A DNA stretch of 64,000 bases, taken from assembly GCA_034508935.3 (NCBI GenBank), contig CM067442.1, positions 89,939,954 to 90,003,953 of the forward strand, written 5' to 3'. This DNA comes from Berghia stephanieae. Lineage: Eukaryota; Mollusca; Gastropoda; Nudibranchia; Aeolidiidae. Within the stretch, counting starts at the first letter, position 1, and each line of letters opens with the position of its first letter. The notes beneath the pieces are model-generated. The model was not told where the DNA came from, ran no database searches, and was given only the letters and a program-made list of their open reading frames with translations. Shown piece after piece: positions 1-16,313 of the stretch. Both the position numbers and the translations under genes were made by a program.

Positions 1-1684
1 TCATTCCACAGCATTCTTGTTACTTTTTGCATGATTATTTTATATTATTTGACCTTGTACCCCTGTCTTCGTCTGAATTCTTAACTTTATTGCACCGCTC
101 TTATTTCGTAAAACCTTTGATAACTCTGATATTTATTAACCAAATACAATGAAATTTAGCTTCAAATAAGGGGATATAATGGGAAACAAAATGATAGCAA
201 TTAGATTTGTATTGGTTGAAAGGCAAAGTAGATATTTGAAAACTAAACTTTAAAACGCGATTTTCTCAAATACTATATTTTTCTTAAATGTGTCAACATT
301 TTTTTCCAAAATATCTGCAACTACTGGCTCTATTGTCTTCAAACTTGGCAACAATATAGATAAGTGATTATTACATCTAGTAAAATAGTTTTTGTTGCTC
401 TTAGACACTTATTTTTGGTTTTGTGGGTGTTTATGTATGAATCGACACATAAATTTGGTCTATTTTCTAGATGGTAAATTTTGACATGCCACAGATTTTT
501 TTTGGTGATGTTTAGAAACACTCAAATGGTCTTACTAGTTGTAAATAGACATAAGCAAGGTATAGCAATTGAAAAAACTAAAATATATTGTTTAGTTCCT
601 GAAATTTTGAAGAAAACCTTTTTGTTGTTTATTTCCAATATGGCCGCCATTACCATGGCAACCGATGAATTTTTTTTTTTTTAAGGTATCATTTTTCATG
701 ATTGGTCTCAAACTATATGTATGTGCAATTTGAACACTGTGTGGCCAATAATAAGCGATCTAAAATTTCAGGAGCATGACCCCTTAAATTTTGTCATGAA
801 ATGTTCCATTTCTTTAAAGATGTAATCCTCCACATCCCGGTTGTTTCTAATGCATATTTATGGTATATTTCATTTCTGCATAGACATATGTCATGTAAGA
901 TGAATTTGGTATGTGTTTAACGATTTTCCATGGGTCTTATATTTACGTTACTTTAATCATATTTTTTGATTATCTATTTTTATTTCATTACTGTAATTGT
1001 ATTCCTATCATAAAATGGACATTTTCATTGGATTCAGTGCCTCAAAATACATAAGTATGGCAAATTTCATTGTTCTATCTTGATTATTAAGTGTTTGAGG
1101 AATATTTTCCTATTTTTGTACTCGTTTTTTGCCCTTGCATTAAATTACGGCAAAATTGGCCTTTTCTTCTGTAAAAAAATTAAGCTTGTATACAAGCATG
1201 AATAGATTGCATTTTAAAGTTATTAGGATAATCATGCCTCAATTTCTCAATATATATCTGTACAAAAACAGTCTATTTTGCTTTTGTTTTGAGATTTACT
1301 CAAAATATGACTTAAGTCCATATAAATTTTCTTACTTTTTGATGGATTGTGCAAATGCTATTTATTTTCACATGTACTTCATTTTCATATGTATTAATAA
1401 TCTACCACTTCATGTACCATTTTATGCTTTCTTCCGATCTTATGTTGAACACTTTTTTTGTAAATATCACTTGAAGTTGACACTTTTGACGCATTTCTAA
1501 TTTTATGCATTCTCGGAGTACGTAATAAAATTTGAAAAATTCATAACTTATTCGTTTGTGGTCCGATTTTGTTACTGTAAAAAGCTGTGTTCAAGTTTTT
1601 ACAAGATCTATATGACTGTGTGCTTGGTTATGTGTTTCTGCACATATGAAAAATCAGTTTGTGGTACCTATTCAAAGGCACTAT
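1..1684. other. AT-rich stretch, no gene seen
   Basis: The stretch is AT-rich, with many homopolymer T runs and only short open frames of low-complexity, Phe/Tyr/Ile-rich composition (the longest at 1156-1500). It has no domain and no splice-site pattern. Its style resembles the non-coding tail at 7.4-8.4 kb, so it may be the decayed flank of a large transposon, but no alignment supports this. Confidence 0.5.
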
Positions 1685-2045
1685 CAGTAGGGGAGGACAG
1701 TGAGAAGTGGGACACGGGAGAAGTGGGACAGATCAATATCTCGTTTACATTTGGACCAAAATATCATGTACCGCAATGAAACCCTCTTATCACCGTGTTA
1801 ATTTATATCTAACTTCCTTTCAGCACGTGACAGTAACCAGATTCCGCGAAATTGAAACCACACCTTAAAACGTTTATTTTGTATTCTCTCAATCCGTTGG
1901 ATCCCTTCCTTGATTCACTTTCCACTGACGCATTTAAGGTAAGTTCACATAATGTTTTTATTTAACTTCAAGTTTTGTTCATTAGTTTTTGTTTTTTGAG
2001 TTTAGCAAGCAAGCTAGATTGAATTTACTACCATTGACTACCTAT

Positions 2046-2090
2046 GGTGAGAAGTGGGACAGGTTCTACGTTGTTGTCCCACTTCTCACC
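2046..2090. repeat. Perfect 16-bp inverted repeat upstream of the pogo transposase
   Basis: GGTGAGAAGTGGGACA at 2046-2061 is perfectly complementary to 2075-2090, with a 13-bp loop. Further direct copies of GAGAAGTGGGACA lie at about 1702 and 1717, and another inverted one at about 2096. Clustered subterminal repeats of this kind often bind transposase; that role is inferred here. Confidence 0.7.
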
Positions 2091-2228
2091 ACTCCTGTCC
2101 CACTTCTCCCTGTCTCTATGCTCTATATTAGCACATTAATAGGATGTTTTCAAGTTTCTAATAATTTGATTTAAAGACACTCTTTGTTTTATTTTACTTT
2201 ACTGAAAGTCTTTCAGTTTGCTTTTACA

Positions 2229-3125
2229 ATGGGACGAAAGTACAATAGGAAAACAAACACACCTCATGTAAATGCGGGTGTCATCGCCGTTGGAATTCAA
2301 CGAGTATTGAAAGGGGAACCTGTAAGACAGGTTGCGCCTGACCTTGGAATGTCGAAGTCTGCCCTTCATCGGTTTGTCTTGAAATTTAAGCAAAATAATG
2401 AAGACATAAATAGCGTTGTTCCAAATTACCAACATGCAATGATATTCACAGCAATTCAAGAAGCTGAGCTAGCATCTTATCTCATAAAATGTTCATCAAT
2501 GTTTTATGGTTTGACAACCGAGACTGCAAGAGTTCTTGCGTACGAGCTGACAGAGAAGAACAATATAAAATCCCCACCAGCTTGGAAGAAAAACAAAAAA
2601 GCAGGCCCTGATTGGCTGAATGGATTTTTAGAAAGAAATTCAAACGTGTCTTTACGGCAACCAGAGGCAACTTCCATTGCAAGGAGCACAGCATTCAACC
2701 AGTACAACGTGACAACGTTTTTTGAAAACCTTAAAGAAGTTTTCCATGCCACACAAACGAGGCCTTTCAACGTCTACAACTTGGATGAAACTGGGTTGAC
2801 AACAGTTCACCGTCCCCCTAAGGTCATCGCCCAAAAAGGGATAAAACAAGTTGGACAAGTAACATCCCAAGAAAGAGGAGAGCTTGTCACTTTGTGTGGG
2901 ATTGTTTCTGCAGCTGGAACGAGTTTGCCCCAGTGATGGTTTTTCCTAGGAAAAAGGACAATCATCTCTTCACAAGAGACGCTCCGCCTGGAACTAAAGT
3001 ATTAACCCATGCATCTGGTTCTGGTTGGATGAACGGAGAACTCTTTGTCAAAACGTTGGAGCATTTCATCAACTATACTGCTCCATCTAAAGACAAACCT
3101 GTTATCCTGATATGCAACAACCATG
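2229..3125 (+). pseudogene. Pogo-like transposase, broken and truncated
   Basis: The start ATG (2229) opens MGRKYNRK, followed by a helix-turn-helix (GEPVRQVAPDLGMSKSALHR, residues about 34-53). A linker and the DDE catalytic region follow: NLDETGLTTV carries the first Asp. Near 2905-2936 the frame shifts by one base, and the protein resumes as PVMVFPRKKDN. The second catalytic motif, usually a DNH core, reads ICNNHE, so the Asp appears replaced by Asn. Homology then ends abruptly at about 3125. The third acidic residue and the C-terminus are missing. As seen, it cannot be active. The family call is firm; the pogo subfamily is not assigned. Confidence 0.8.
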
Positions 3126-3126
3126 A

Positions 3127-3579
3127 AAGGTACACTGGTTTGTGGACTATTTAGGAAATTCAGGAAAAACATATGTCTCCCGCTTTCTGGTACTGAAAGG
3201 TGCAATAAGGTTCGAAAACGGAAAAAGCGGAGATATAAAACATGCTTACAACGGCGAAAAGGTGGTAATTTTTGACTACAGTAGGTCTCAGGAGCAACAT
3301 ATCAATTACGAAGTAATTGAATCGATTAAAAATGGAGTATTTTTTTCGCCCAAGTATGATAGTGGTATGAAAATATTCCCAGTGCCTTGTGTCATATGCT
3401 TCTCGAACTTTGACCCAGATAAAAGTAAATTAAGCGCTGATAGGTGGGATATTCAATACATTTCAGAAAATGAAAGAAATGGACCAAGACTACCATTGGA
3501 AGACACTCTCATTCTGGACCAATACATAAATGAAGAACAACAAGGTGAATGGGACTTTTCTGATCTTTTATTTTTTTAA
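3127..3579 (+). pseudogene. CRESS-virus Rep, superfamily 3 helicase part (fossil)
   Basis: About 150 residues match the helicase half of circovirus-like Rep, the rolling-circle replication initiator. In order: KVHWFVDYLGNSGKT, a Walker A motif in the characteristic W-x(3)-GxxGKT setting; the NGKSGDIKHAY element; the Walker B motif VVIFDYSRS; and motif C, PCVICFSNFDPD, with the downstream DRWDIQYI arginine-finger region. The nuclease part of Rep is not recognisable in this window. There is no spliced or cellular context; the frame abuts the pogo remnant on its left. A cellular SF3 or AAA protein is unlikely, because the order and spacing of motifs are those of Rep. Confidence 0.85.
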
Positions 3580-4217
3580 TCATATGAGGCACCTTGTCGA
3601 CGTCCTCTAAATTGAATGATATATGAACTTTCAACAGCAATAACTGTATTTTTTTCTCCTACAAATAAACATTGAACACAATTACTAGCACTAAAATCAT
3701 GCTTTTCGGCATTGGTTAATAAAGGGATATCGAACCATCCGGAATGTGGTAGTTTAATATCAACTCCTCCAACAACTTCTTCTTGGGGCTTGGTGGTATT
3801 AGCATTGGTAAGAGCAATACGCCAAAATGGGGTCAAAGTGCTGGTGTAAACACCTGTAGGATGCATCATCCTCCATCGTGAGTTCATGTCTTTACGGAAA
3901 TCACTAGTTTCTTTATAGTTACCCATTAAACCATCTGGGTCATAAGCAGTCCACATGATAACTTTCATGTAATCCTTTTGGGTAAAGAATTCAGAATCAC
4001 GTAAATAAAATTTACGAATAACTTTCTTGATTCTGAAACTGTCATAAATTTTGCCATAGGAATTGATTGTGCCACTACACTCGGTGTAAAGATCTTGGAG
4101 ATGACAATCATTCTTGTAAGCATAAGGTTTGGTGTCATCAGCGATTTTAAACCAATCGTTATAACGCAAAACCGCTGTAATAGGTTTCTGGGCGCTAATA
4201 CGCCGACGCCTGTAACA
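3576..4217 (-). pseudogene. CRESS-virus capsid protein (fossil)
   Basis: The minus-strand frame begins with an arginine-rich segment (KCYRRRRISAQKP), the usual DNA-binding and nuclear-entry N-terminus of circovirus-like capsids. It continues with a beta-rich, single-jelly-roll-type sequence of about 210 residues. The motif YDSFRIKKVIRKF is close to the Y-x-x-[YF]-R-I-K-K-V signature found in many CRESS capsids. It converges with Rep, and the two stop codons share bases. Capsid sequences diverge quickly, so the call rests on the motif, the basic N-terminus, the length and the position opposite Rep. The frame is open across the part seen. Confidence 0.75.
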
Positions 4218-4632
4218 TTTTCACAAATGCAAAACCAACAGGAGCAATTTCAAAAGCAAATTTTTGAGTTGCAAAGAGAAAGCCATTCACATGCAATTGA
4301 AGTAGAAATGAAAGAGAAACTAAAGTTACGTGAGAAAAATACGTATTCAGATAATATTAGGGAAGTAGTGATCAGTCTTCAAAGTGAGTGTGGTGTTGCA
4401 GCAGGAAATGTAGCAAAAACAATTCAAACTGTCAGTGAAGGTCTTTTTGACTGTAAATTAGATCAAACACATTTGCCTTTGCAAACAGAAAGCCATAAAC
4501 ATGTTAGGAGAAGGCTATGTACTAAGCAATTTGCAGGTAGTCGAAAATGTTTTAAAGAGCTCAAATGTAACTTTGCACAGTGATGGAACATCTCGAGACC
4601 AAAAACTTTGCACTACCCACTCATTTTTCACT
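4218..4632 (+). pseudogene. hAT-like transposase of unclassified family, fragment A
   Basis: The frame starts abruptly after the virus block with a Gln/Glu-rich coiled-coil-like stretch (QNQQEQFQKQIFELQRE). It continues with SDNIREVVISLQSECGVAAG and then, after a one-base frame change near 4500, LGEGYVLSNLQVVENV and LHSDGTSRDQKL. The last part parallels the start of fragment B (SEGYFLSKTQAVESI, FGLDETSRQKR), so A and B are diverged members of one family. The 5' end of A is cut by the junction with the virus block and its 3' end is lost. I know proteins of this type only as unnamed transposase-like genes in marine invertebrates. Confidence 0.6.
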
Positions 4633-5614
4633 CTAGCTTTAAAATAATGAAACGTTTGAAATTAATCATTTCTACATTTATAGATAGAGAAAAGCTGAAA
4701 ATAAGCTAAAAGAAAAAAGCACCATCATCCAAGTCATCTCCTAAGCCCAAGCCTAAAACTAGGAAGGCTATTAATCACGGAATGAAAGAGAGTGCAGTGA
4801 GAAAATTGGACATCCCAAAAATGGAGACGGCACAAAGAGAAGTGCAAAACTTATTCCCAAAATCAATATGTCATTGTTCATTCCTTAAGACAAACAGGTA
4901 AGGATGCTCTCTTCTGATTATATTTTACTGTCAAAACACAAGTTACAAACTAGAAGTTATGTGCAACATTCTCCTTTCCATTCAAAGTAAACTTTTCTGA
5001 TGATCCTGGGTAGCTGCTGATGTGCCTTCAAAGATAACTCTTTTGGGTAGATCTTGTTACAATGCCAATATTTTTTTCATGAGAGAGGTATCAGCAATGT
5101 CAAGTTGCTAATCTAGACCACAAGAAAAATATTACACATTATGTAAATTATTTTTGTTTTGAAATTCACAGATGACCAAGTCCAACAATGCAATCCCATT
5201 ATCCTCTTAGTCCCAGTCATGATCAAAGCAATTGTCTGGAACAATCAGGTAAGCCTACTCGATCAGCATGATCAAACCCACTCTCATTTTCTGTGCCCCA
5301 TGTGTGTACATTCCTATAATACAGTTATGTGATGAAAATCAATCATTTCTGTGTTTTGCCATTTTGGGAATGAATGCCCCTCAAAATTATGCATCAAATT
5401 CATGGGTTATCCCTCATTATTTTTAACACCAACATATTTATGGCTATATAATAAACGAAAACTGTGTTAATAAACTGTATTGTAGTATTAAAATGCTTTT
5501 ACAACATATAATATTTGCATGACTACATGCGGCAACAAAATGCTCAAAGGTCATTAATATTGTTTCAAAATATCTCTATAAAGATGAAATTAAAGTGATC
5601 TCCCAACTACACAG
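4633..5614. other. Gap between transposase fragments, with one possible exon
   Basis: Most of this stretch is non-coding. A Lys/Pro/Ser-rich open segment (about 4708-4902, containing KSSPKPKPKTRKAINHGM) ends at an AG|GTAAGG donor-like site and could be an N-terminal exon of fragment B. A second acceptor-donor pair bounds 5172-5249, but its reading phase does not join the first segment cleanly. No firm gene model is possible. Confidence 0.35.
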
Positions 5615-7355
5615 ACAGCCCTTAATATTGCCAGTGAAGGATATTTCTTGTCGAAAACACAAGCTGTAGAAAGCATAAGAGACACAGACCACTTTACTTT
5701 TGGTTTAGATGAAACCTCACGACAAAAACGGCGTTACCTGGAACGACACATAGTTCTATCAAAAGGAGGCACTATGAGTCTGGGATTTTGTGAAATACCA
5801 TCCGAGACTGCCAGTACCTTGCTGGAAAAGTCAGTTGATTTACTGAAGGAACTATGTGACATTTATTGCACTACAAATGAGACAGTTTTAAGGGATGGCC
5901 TTTTGAAAGAAATTTTAGGGAAGATGAAATGCTTAATGACTGACCGTGCTTCGGTAATGAAATTGTTCGACCAGAAATTGGCAAATTATAAATATGAAAT
6001 TTTGGGTACTGACTGTAGCACCTTTTTTTAATTTTGTAATGCCCATTTTTTATTGGGTGTAGCAACTGCTGCTGAATCTGCTTTAAAAGACATTCAATTG
6101 AAGTTTGACGGTCAAGACATAAAGTTAGGTAGGGATAATTACCCAGAGAAGTATTACAGATTTCGACATGATAATGAGGTTGCTGCTTTATGGCTCATAA
6201 GGCTTGCAGCAGATGTATTTGGACCACGACCTGACGAAAAGAGTGGTTGTCGACATGAATGGTTGGTTTATTTGGAGTCTGTGAATATTACTTCAAGATT
6301 TTCGAGCTTATCGATCTAATCGATTTAATAACATATTTGACAATGCCTCTGCACTCATGTACCATAAACCACAAATTGTTGAATTCCTCGAAAATAAGGT
6401 TTTTCATGATAATACAAAATTACAGACTATTCTTGATGATATTCGCGATTGCAATGTTATGAGTATGGTGTCGGCTCTGGCTAAATTTAATTTCTTGTTT
6501 ACCTCTCCTTATTGGAGATTGATTAATAGCGATGTAAAATATGGACAATTTCCCCCCTTTGTCACTCTTATGCTAAGATTTCTTGAGGTTGGTGTACCAG
6601 CAACAACACCAGTCTTCTCTGATTATTCAACTCCCTCTTTGGACATTGATTGTCTTGAGTCTGAAACTTTCTTTGAAACGTTTCGTTTCATCTGCGCGAA
6701 GACATTAGATGTTCTAAAGAGGCAGTTGTCTGATTTCATTGGTGATGGTGTTTTTGCTGGAGATATTGAGGAAGATGTCATGAAGGTGTTGATGACGGCT
6801 CCATTATCAAATATTACAGGTGAAAGGCTCTTTGGAGACCTTGATTTTGATATTGGCAAACGCTGACATGCATCATTGCATTTACGATCTGCATTAAACA
6901 TGTTTAAACACAACAAAACTGGACAATGGTTGAGCAGAAAAAAAACCAAAGATGCTATTCATTTGTTAACTCTTGCAAAGCAGAATCGGAGCAAAGATAG
7001 ACGTCGAAGTAGAGATGAAGAAAAAGAGTTGCGGAGGATTGTGCAGCAAAGGTTAGAAGAGAATGAAAGAAAGCAGAAAGCAAAGGAAGTGAAGGATAGG
7101 GAGAAACATTTAGACATTATCAATGCCATTATTATTCAAGGTGGTTTGTGTAATACCAGAGCAGAGGTTGATGCCATTATGGCTGGAGGTAACCGCATTC
7201 AAAATCTGAAGGCACAGATCAGATACCGAAAGGTGATCCTTAAGGAGATTAATTTAAGTTTAACTGGAGATGTTGCCCACTTGTATCAGAGTTTGGTCTC
7301 CTTTTTAGAGGGAGAAGTTATTAAGACTCCTTCTAGGAAAAGAAGTAGACTATAA
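5615..7355 (+). pseudogene. hAT-like transposase of unclassified family, fragment B
   Basis: The coding part begins after a CTACACAG acceptor (5613-5614) and runs about 580 codons. Its blocks, in order, are: LDETSRQKR; CLMTDRASVMKLFD with a likely catalytic Asp; FCNAHFLLGVATAAESAL; a long middle; PLSNITGERLFGDLDFDI, resembling the hAT dimerisation block; HNKTGQWL; then a charged coiled coil and a basic tail PSRKRSRL. It is decayed: an in-frame TAA at 6029-6031, a one-base shift near 6290-6300, and an in-frame TGA at 6864-6866 where a KRRH-type sequence is expected (probable CpG decay). RNase H-fold DDE chemistry is inferred from motif spacing. The superfamily is uncertain. Confidence 0.65.
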
Positions 7356-8548
7356 TTTCAAGTTGTTAATTGTGACGAGTAATCCAAGAAGCAATTTATT
7401 ATTTAATGTCTATTTATTTACATAAATTTATGATAGCTGTAATTTTGATTTTTATGAGTTATGCTGAAATTGTTGCGTGGATTTACTTAGTTTATCCCAA
7501 GTCTATTGTATTTCAATGCTTATTTTAAGCAGGGGAGATATTTTGAACCATTTATATCGCATTTGAAATTAACGGATTTAGCTTGATTTGGGGGGGGGGG
7601 CATGGTTTTTGTATCAATCCAGATCATGATAGGAAATGATTTAAGATTGTTTATTTTGATTTGGTTGTGTTCTACTTGAAACAATGATTATTTTGATATA
7701 TAAGATTTGTATATTGCTCCATTAGTTCTTGAGTTATGCCTATTCAAAATTCGATAAAAATCGCAAAATTGATCACTTTTCTGAAATTGTTGTTTTTTAC
7801 GCTTTTTCTCAATTTCATGCGCCTCTAAATTTTATAATTGTAACGCAGCCTACTTGAAAAAAAATAGAGAGCATCTCTAACACTGGTGCTTTAGATTTGT
7901 AAAATTCTGATAGCCTGCCATGGTTAGTTTTGACGGTGTGATTTGGAGATTTTGTGGTTTTGGCCAAAAAATTGTTTAATTTGACGGGTTTTTTTTTGCT
8001 TTTTTCTCAATTTTGAAGAAGTATAAATTTGTAACCATGTTTCATAATCATGCAATTTGTTATTTACCAATATCTCTATTGTCTAAAGTTATGGAAAAAA
8101 CTCTTTGTTATTGTTCTTAGAGTTAAGATGTCTTGTTTACACGCATGCAAAATCATGAAAATGTTACATCGGAAAAATATCACGTATTTTTCTAAGTTCA
8201 ATAAAATGTAAATCCCCATAACTATTTTGTTTTTGAAGATATTTTGATTTGGTTTTTTGCTTTGTGTTGGGATTTTGTAAGACTTGATAGATTTGAGATG
8301 ACTTACTCTTTATCTCTAACTTCAATTTTTGGTTTTGAGTACCTAGTTTTAGTCAAGGACTGGCTAGATTTACCTGGTGAACTAAACTGAAAGTGGTGAA
8401 TATATCATTTTTTAAAAAGAATATAAATGCAATGCTGTTGTAACTTGTGACATAGCAGAATATTTTGTAACAATAATTTTAAACCATGATGACATTAAAG
8501 AATAAGAAATAAATTTATATGTCAATGAATCTAACAAATACCCTTTTG
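7356..8548. other. Non-coding stretch between transposase B and TAF8
   Basis: The stretch is AT-rich with a G run at about 7590-7600. It includes a series of T-rich segments resembling each other in style, and no coding signal. It probably holds the 3' part of transposon B and, at the right edge, the 3' untranslated region of TAF8. No consensus polyadenylation signal on the TAF8 strand was picked out with confidence. Confidence 0.4.
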
Positions 8549-14609
<6,061 letters not shown>

Positions 14610-15101
14610 TCTGAAAAATAAAAGAGCTGAACGTGTCATAGATATGAAGAGTATTACTATCAACAAAAATACAAACACTGCATTTATTAAATAATTGTTA
14701 CCTTTACAATATTTACATCATTGTTTAAAGGTACAATGTTGGACTCCTAACATAACCTAACACTAGGTTAGAGGGGGAAATATAAACAAGTTAAAATACC
14801 TAGGGAAAATTGAGACAGCTAAGTCAACACAAAATAATAATATGCCCATAAGAGGAAAAGTCCAACTCTTGGAGATTGGGCAAGTCTATTTCGCTTAGCT
14901 GTGAAAGGGTGGTATAGGATATTATTAGAAAATAGAAGACTGAATTCCTATTTTCTGTAAATTACTTTTTATGTTATTTAGCACTATGAATAGTGGAAGA
15001 CAAACATATATTTATTTATTGTGTATTCAAAATTTTATAAAATGTTTTGACTGAATTTCAACATCCAGGCAATGTCTTTGGTATTCTATCACCCCCTTGC
15101 C
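14610..15101. other. TAF8 upstream side
   Basis: A TTTTATTTTTCAG acceptor immediately precedes the TAF8 start codon on the minus strand, so this stretch is intron leading to an unseen 5' untranslated exon. No promoter element was recognised. The next identifiable unit is the piggyBac terminus at 15102. Confidence 0.5.
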
Positions 15102-16313
15102 TTAACCCTCTCGCGTTTAGAATAGCCGGCGACCATCTTGCCCCCAGTGTTCAACTTCCCGTGACTCTGTAGCAACCCCATTTGTTTACATTTTTTTGGC
15201 TTCCTGTCCAGCAAAAAGCAGTGCCAGCTGAAAATTTACCATAGCGAAGTAAATACTCATGCTACAAGTACAAGCCCCAAATTTTGACAGTTTGCATAGG
15301 AAAGAAGCATCTATGTTATCATATTACTGTTTTCTAATTATTTTCCGTTAATTTTTCACAAAACAACGTAAAAGTTGGAAATATTGGAAAAAAATGTTTT
15401 TCCTAGTGAAAGGCTTTCCCCCAGAAATGACAAAAATAAAATTAAAAGACTGTTCTTTGAAGAGAAAGAAGTCATAAAAAGGGAAAAGTATAATGTAAAA
15501 TATATTAGCCCCAAAAGGAATATGGCAGCATGAATTTTCAACCAAAGCATGGCAGTGGAAACAAAATATTTGATGTGATATGTAATCAGGACATCATGGG
15601 TTAGATGGCGCTTGTGAGACTTAGGTGAAGGTCATTTCGATTGAACGCCTTAAAAGAGAGATGATGACAGGACAATTAATCATTGTAAATGATTGTAGAT
15701 TTAATTTTTATAAGTATTTAGGCACTTGAAATAAACTTAAAAGACGAAGAATAAGTAAAAGAAGTTAAAAGAACTGGTGTAGATCTCAGCAGTATTGTAC
15801 CAGATTCAGATACCAGCACAAGATCCTCACCAACACAGGGAAGACAAAAGATGGTTTTCCTCATACATGTGCAAATCAAGGTATGATTATGAGGCGACAC
15901 AAAGAGATGATCTTGTTTCCCCACCCTTTGTTATTGTCATTTGTCAAAATACTAACAATCCACCAATTCATTATAGTAATATGGAATACCTTCCATTGAT
16001 GATGTGACTAATTTTTTGTTCTAAAATATCTTCCAATTCCAATCCTCATTAACAATAATGTATTGTGTGATTGTTAGACATTGACAATAACAATTTGATA
16101 AACAGCATTTTTTAAATAAAACCAATGAATGGATGGCCAACTTACCAAAATGCACAATTTTAATTCCAAGAGAATAAAAATAAAAGTCACACAATATCAT
16201 TACAATCACAACACCAAGGAAACGAATAAAACTACTACATCCATATAAAAAGAAAGAAAAAAATGTCTATATTGATTTTTTTTTTAATAAAAAAATTAAA
16301 AATTAAATAAAAA

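Larger units (their letters stand above)
1685..3125 (+). mobile_element. Pogo-like (Tc1/mariner superfamily) DNA transposon, 5' part only
   Basis: A candidate left end beginning CAGTAGGGGAGGACAG lies at 1685, followed by repeated GAGAAGTGGGACA motifs near 1702, 1717 and 2049 and then a pogo-type transposase frame. No matching right end was found: the coding sequence stops at about 3125, where unrelated virus-derived sequence begins. The left end is a guess from the motif pattern. A clean TA duplication is not visible because the partner end is absent. Confidence 0.55.
3126..4217. mobile_element. Endogenous CRESS-DNA (circovirus-like) virus fossil
   Basis: This is a roughly 1.1-kb block with two virus-type parts on opposite strands, a Rep helicase part (+) and a capsid gene (-), whose stop codons overlap at 3576-3579. 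Ambisense genes converging tail to tail are typical of circovirus-like genomes. The capsid 5' end lies at the right edge, which in such viruses faces the replication origin. The copy is incomplete, with about one major loss, but the parts present remain open. It is flanked on both sides by remnants of unrelated cellular transposons. Age is unknown; the open frames suggest it is younger than its decayed neighbours, or has been kept. Family placement within CRESS viruses is not resolved. Confidence 0.82.

Noticed and set aside
1156-1500. 114-codon plus-strand frame
   Set aside because: Phe/Tyr/Ile-rich translation of AT-rich DNA, with no domain, splice signals or codon bias.
15348-15550. Short frames near the left piggyBac end
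   Set aside because: AT-rich chance frames with no similarity to transposase blocks.
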